DNA of 7,154 nucleotides from Frankiaceae bacterium (GTDB taxonomy: Bacteria > Actinomycetota > Actinomycetes > Frankiales > Frankiaceae). The stretch is taken from positions 1 to 7,154 of the forward strand of contig JAVEDQ010000410.1 of the NCBI GenBank assembly GCA_030840885.1, given 5' to 3'. A program made the position numbers and the translations under genes. Under the pieces are notes generated by a model, which saw only the letters and a program-made list of their open reading frames with translations, searched no databases and was not told the origin of the DNA. Shown here piece after piece: positions 4,785 to 7,154 of the stretch; the first letter of the stretch is position 1, and each line of letters begins with the position of its first letter.

Positions 4785-5759
4785 GTGACCGACCTCGAAC
4801 GCGTCCTGGTCCTCGCCGGCGGGCTGTCCGTCGAGCGGGACGTCTCGTTGCGCAGCGGGCGGCGGGTGGCGGAGGCATTGCGCTCCGTCGGTGTCGACGC
4901 CGCCGTGCTGGACCCGGACGCCGAGTTGCTGCCCCGGCTCGTCGCGGACCCGCCCAGTGCGGTCTTCGTGGCCCTGCACGGCGGGCCGGGGGAGGACGGG
5001 GCCCTGCAGGGTGTCCTGGACCTCGTCCGGGTGCCCTACGCCGGCTCCACGGCCTCGGCGTGCCGGCTCGCGTTCGACAAGCCCGACGCCAAGGCGCTCG
5101 TCCAGGCCGCCGGAGTGGCCACGAGCCCCTGGCTCGCGTTGCCGCACGCCACCTTCCGTGAACTCGGGGCCGCGCACATCTTCCGTGCGCTCGTGCAGAC
5201 GCTCGCGTTGCCTCTTGTCGTCAAACCGGCGGCTGGCGGGTCCGCCCTCGGTGTCGCAGTGGTGACGGAGGCCGAGCAGTTGCCCGCCGCCCTGGTCAAC
5301 TGCTTCGGCTACGGCGAGACGGCGTTGATCGAGCGCTACGTCCAGGGCACCGAGCTCGCCGTCACCGTCATCGACCGCGGCGACGGACCGGTGGCCCTGC
5401 CGCCCGTCGAGATCACCGCCGCGAGCGGGCGCTACGACTACTCGGCGCGCTACACCGCCGGGGCCACGGAGTTCCATGTGCCCGCGCGGCTCGACGATGA
5501 GGTTCTGGTGCGCGCACGCGAGGTCGCGGTGACCGCACATCGTGCGCTCGGCCTCGCCGACCTCAGCCGCACCGACTGCATCGTGGACGCGGCGGGGGTG
5601 CCCCAGTTCCTCGAGGTGAACGTGTCGCCGGGGCTGACCGAGACAAGCCTCGTGCCGCTCGCCGTCGCCGCCGAGGGGCTCGACCTGGGCGTCGTCCTGC
5701 GCGACCTGCTGCAGGCAGCGGTCCAACGGGCGGACGCCCGCCCACCGCTGCCGAGCTGA
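4785..5759 (+). CDS. D-alanine--D-alanine ligase family ATP-grasp enzyme
   Basis: The 324-residue product spans the full D-Ala-D-Ala ligase architecture: an N-terminal domain with VLAGGLSVERDVSLRSG (Glu17), LHGGPGEDGALQGVLD and PYAGS, then an ATP-grasp domain. Expected catalytic residues, numbered by comparison with E. coli DdlB as I recall it, are present: Lys99, Lys147, Ser153, Tyr223, Arg262, Asp264, Glu277, Asn279 and Ser288. Differences are Arg222 for the usual omega-loop Lys (ARY instead of AKY), GSALG for GSS-G and LEVNVSPG for NTSPG. The family joins two D-alanines with ATP for the peptidoglycan stem. This divergent, origin-linked copy may be an additional ligase with altered specificity, so I give no ddl symbol. 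Start is GTG 4785 with a good GAGGAG site. It lies 50 bases after the aminotransferase with no separate promoter seen, so the two are probably one operon. Confidence 0.9.
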   Translation: MTDLERVLVLAGGLSVERDVSLRSGRRVAEALRSVGVDAAVLDPDAELLPRLVADPPSAVFVALHGGPGEDGALQGVLDLVRVPYAGSTASACRLAFDKPDAKALVQAAGVATSPWLALPHATFRELGAAHIFRALVQTLALPLVVKPAAGGSALGVAVVTEAEQLPAALVNCFGYGETALIERYVQGTELAVTVIDRGDGPVALPPVEITAASGRYDYSARYTAGATEFHVPARLDDEVLVRAREVAVTAHRALGLADLSRTDCIVDAAGVPQFLEVNVSPGLTETSLVPLAVAAEGLDLGVVLRDLLQAAVQRADARPPLPS

Positions 5760-5838
5760 GCTCCCAGCCTCGTGCGCGATCGTGTCCCCACGACCTCGTC
5801 GGGTGTCCACACGGTGCAGACGCCCAGCTCACACCCGG
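5760..5838. other. Convergent intergenic region with a DnaA-box-like 9-mer
   Basis: This 79-base gap lies between the ends of the ligase gene and parB. It contains GTGTCCACA at 5803-5811, which differs by one base from the actinobacterial DnaA box TTGTCCACA. GGGTGT and ACACCC near the two sides of its right half could pair over six bases, but the loop is long and I see no convincing terminator. Confidence 0.35.
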
Positions 5839-6873
5839 TCAGGCCGGGGGAGCAGCCCCGAGGGCGGCGAGGATGCGCTGCAGGTCTTCCGGCCCGGCGA
5901 ACTCGACCGTGATGCGACCTTTGGTCCGGCCCATGGAGATCTTGACGCGTGTGTCGAGGCGCTCGGTCAACGCGTCGGCGATGTCGGCCAGCTCGGGCTG
6001 GAGGGTGTGCGGGGAACGGGCCGTGGCGGGGCGGCGACGGCTCGGGGTCGCCACGGCGACGAGCTCCTCGACGGAGCGGACCGACAGGCCCTCCGCCACG
6101 ATGCGCGTGGCGAGGGCGTCCTGGGCCGCGGCGTCCGAGAGGGCCAGCAGCGCCCGCGCGTGACCGGCGCTCAGGACGCGTGCGGCGACGCGCCGCTGCA
6201 CGGCGGGGGAGAGGTTGAGCAGTCGCATGGTGTTCGTCAGGTGGGAGCGCGAACTCCCCAACCGCTCGGCGAGCTGCTCGTGCGTGCAGCCGAAGTCGTT
6301 GAGCAGCTGGCTGTAGGCCGCCGCCTCCTCGAGCGGGTTCAGCTCGCTGCGGTGGACGTTCTCGAGCAGGGCGTCACGCAGCAGGGCATCGTCGGTCGTC
6401 GTCCGGATGACCGCCGGGATCTCGGCTCGTCCGGCCGCCTGGGAGGCGCGCCAGCGGCGTTCGCCCATGACGAGCTCGAAGCGGGCGGCGGTCCCGCCGT
6501 CTGGCCGCTCGATCGGCCGGACCACCACGGGCTGCAGGACGCCGACCTCGCGGATGCTCGCCGTCAACTCGGCGAGGGCGTCGTCGTCGAACACGGTGCG
6601 CGGCTGGCGCGGGTTGGGGACGATGGCTCCGACGGGCACCATCCGCAGTTCGCCGGCGACGCGGTCGGCAGCAGCGGCGGCAGGCGGGTCGGCGACCGCC
6701 GCGGCGGATGGTTCGGTCGGGGGCCGCCCGACAGGTGCGTTGCCGCCGTTGAAGAAGACGTCGGACGGCGACCCGGCGGCGACCCGGCGGTCTTGAGCGG
6801 GCCGTAGACCGGTATCGGGGGGCGCGATGAGTGCTCCCAGCCCTCGACCGAGCCCTCGTTGGCGCGTACTCAC
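5839..6873 (-). CDS. parB: Chromosome-partitioning protein ParB (CTPase, parS-binding clamp)
   Basis: ParB loads at parS sites near the origin, uses CTP to close into a sliding clamp, and works with ParA to move sister origins. The 344-residue product carries the full set of parts. The N-terminal GLGRGLGALI (7-16) is the ParA-stimulating motif. A linker rich in Pro and Ala runs to about residue 73. The CTP-binding domain contains PNPRQPR (86-92), GERRWRA (137-143) and ENVHRSELNPLEEA (171-184). A helix-turn-helix follows at 196-221 (CTHEQLAERLGSSRSHLTNTMRLLNL region), and a C-terminal dimerisation domain lies at about 290-340. No key residue is missing. GTG 6873 is the start, with GGAGG four bases upstream. 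parA lies 66 bases upstream on the same strand, forming the usual parAB operon. Confidence 0.97.
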   Translation of the reverse strand: MSTRQRGLGRGLGALIAPPDTGLRPAQDRRVAAGSPSDVFFNGGNAPVGRPPTEPSAAAVADPPAAAAADRVAGELRMVPVGAIVPNPRQPRTVFDDDALAELTASIREVGVLQPVVVRPIERPDGGTAARFELVMGERRWRASQAAGRAEIPAVIRTTTDDALLRDALLENVHRSELNPLEEAAAYSQLLNDFGCTHEQLAERLGSSRSHLTNTMRLLNLSPAVQRRVAARVLSAGHARALLALSDAAAQDALATRIVAEGLSVRSVEELVAVATPSRRRPATARSPHTLQPELADIADALTERLDTRVKISMGRTKGRITVEFAGPEDLQRILAALGAAPPA

Positions 6874-6877
6874 GGAA

Positions 6878-6882
6878 CCTCC
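6878..6882 (-). promoter_or_regulatory. Ribosome binding site of parB
   Basis: GGAGG on the minus strand sits four bases before GTG 6873. The clear site here contrasts with its absence at the three apparently leaderless starts elsewhere in the window, and supports translation of parB from a parAB message. Confidence 0.75.
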
Positions 6883-6910
6883 AGTGGTTTCGGCACTCGC
6901 GCGTCGCGCG

Positions 6911-6943
6911 GTCAGGGTCGGGTCAGGGTCGGGTCAGGGTCAG
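6911..6943 (-). repeat. Three 11-bp direct repeats at the parA-parB junction
   Basis: The unit GTCAGGGTCGG (+ strand) occurs at 6911-6921 and 6922-6932, and with one change at 6933-6943. The parA stop codon (6942-6940 on the minus strand) lies in the third unit. Reading on in the parA direction, TGA recurs at 6936, 6925 and 6914, covering all three frames. Confidence 0.85.
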
Positions 6944-7154
6944 GTAGGTGCGGTGGCCCGGGAGGCCAGCTCCCGGGCGGCGTCGACGTAGGCCACGGCG
7001 CCGCTGGACAGCGGCTCGTGGGCGACGACGGAACGCCCGAAGCTCGGTGCCTCCGCGACGCGGACGCTGCGGGGGATGGTCGTGGCCAGGACGGTCGCAC
7101 CGAAGTGGGCGCGGACCTCCTCCACGACCTGTTCGGCGAGCCGGGTGCGGCCGT
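6940..7154 (-). CDS. parA: Chromosome-partitioning ATPase ParA (Soj), C-terminal part
   Basis: The last 70 residues of a ParA/Soj protein enter from the right edge; the Walker A and B motifs lie outside the window. RTRLAEQVVEEVRAHFG followed by LATTIPRSVRVAEAPSFG is a strongly conserved ParA C-terminal stretch. It ends in a helix (GAVAYVDAARELA) and a short ATAPT tail. ParA is a DNA-binding ATPase that forms the gradient along which ParB-origin complexes move. In many actinobacteria it also contacts the polar DivIVA/Wag31 protein. It precedes parB in the same operon, and rsmG (gidB) is the expected next gene upstream. Confidence 0.95.
   Translation of the reverse strand, partial: GRTRLAEQVVEEVRAHFGATVLATTIPRSVRVAEAPSFGRSVVAHEPLSSGAVAYVDAARELASRATAPT

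Noticed and set aside
4707..5810. Open frame of 367 codons on the - strand opposite the ligase gene
   Set aside because: The ligase on the + strand has a complete set of family motifs and a ribosome site. The antisense product has no recognisable domain and begins and ends in non-coding sequence.

Overview
The window is a GC-rich chromosomal segment with typical actinobacterial signals: GTG starts, almost no T-rich terminators and apparent leaderless starts. The gene order trxB–trxA–cwlM, then a divergently oriented GNAT gene and parB–parA, is the replication-origin neighbourhood conserved from Mycobacterium to Streptomyces. I therefore read it as the oriC-proximal core chromosome of a high-GC Actinomycetota. 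I cannot assign a genus from the sequence alone.

Left part, + strand: the last codons of what is probably thioredoxin reductase (1-45), thioredoxin trxA (101-424), a strong GC hairpin terminator (436-468), and cwlM (best start 628, end 1758). CwlM is a peptidoglycan-amidase-fold protein linked in mycobacteria to control of MurA. Middle part, - strand: a GNAT-fold protein orthologous to mycobacterial Rv3916c (1777-2415) and an unrecognised protein with a helix-turn-helix and a long coiled coil (2574-3320). A 107-bp divergent promoter region separates the latter from a + strand operon. That operon holds a PLP-dependent aminotransferase (3428-4734) broken by a one-base frameshift near 4385, and a D-Ala-D-Ala ligase family ATP-grasp enzyme (4785-5759). 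Right part, - strand: parB (5839-6873) and the C-terminal 70 codons of parA (6940 to the window end).

The genes cover thiol redox balance (TrxB/TrxA), cell-wall precursor control (CwlM and the Ddl-like ligase) and chromosome segregation (ParA/ParB). The less ordinary parts are the helix-turn-helix/coiled-coil gene with palindromes inside and upstream of it, the frameshift, and short tandem repeats. In two gene junctions these repeats start at the upstream gene's stop codon and place TGA in all three frames. CwlM keeps its zinc ligands but has Asp where amidases have a catalytic Glu.

Most of the window is conserved housekeeping synteny. I see no mobile element, CRISPR array, RNA gene or canonical parS site, and I do not claim a wholly new system. 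The best lead is the helix-turn-helix/coiled-coil protein beside parAB.
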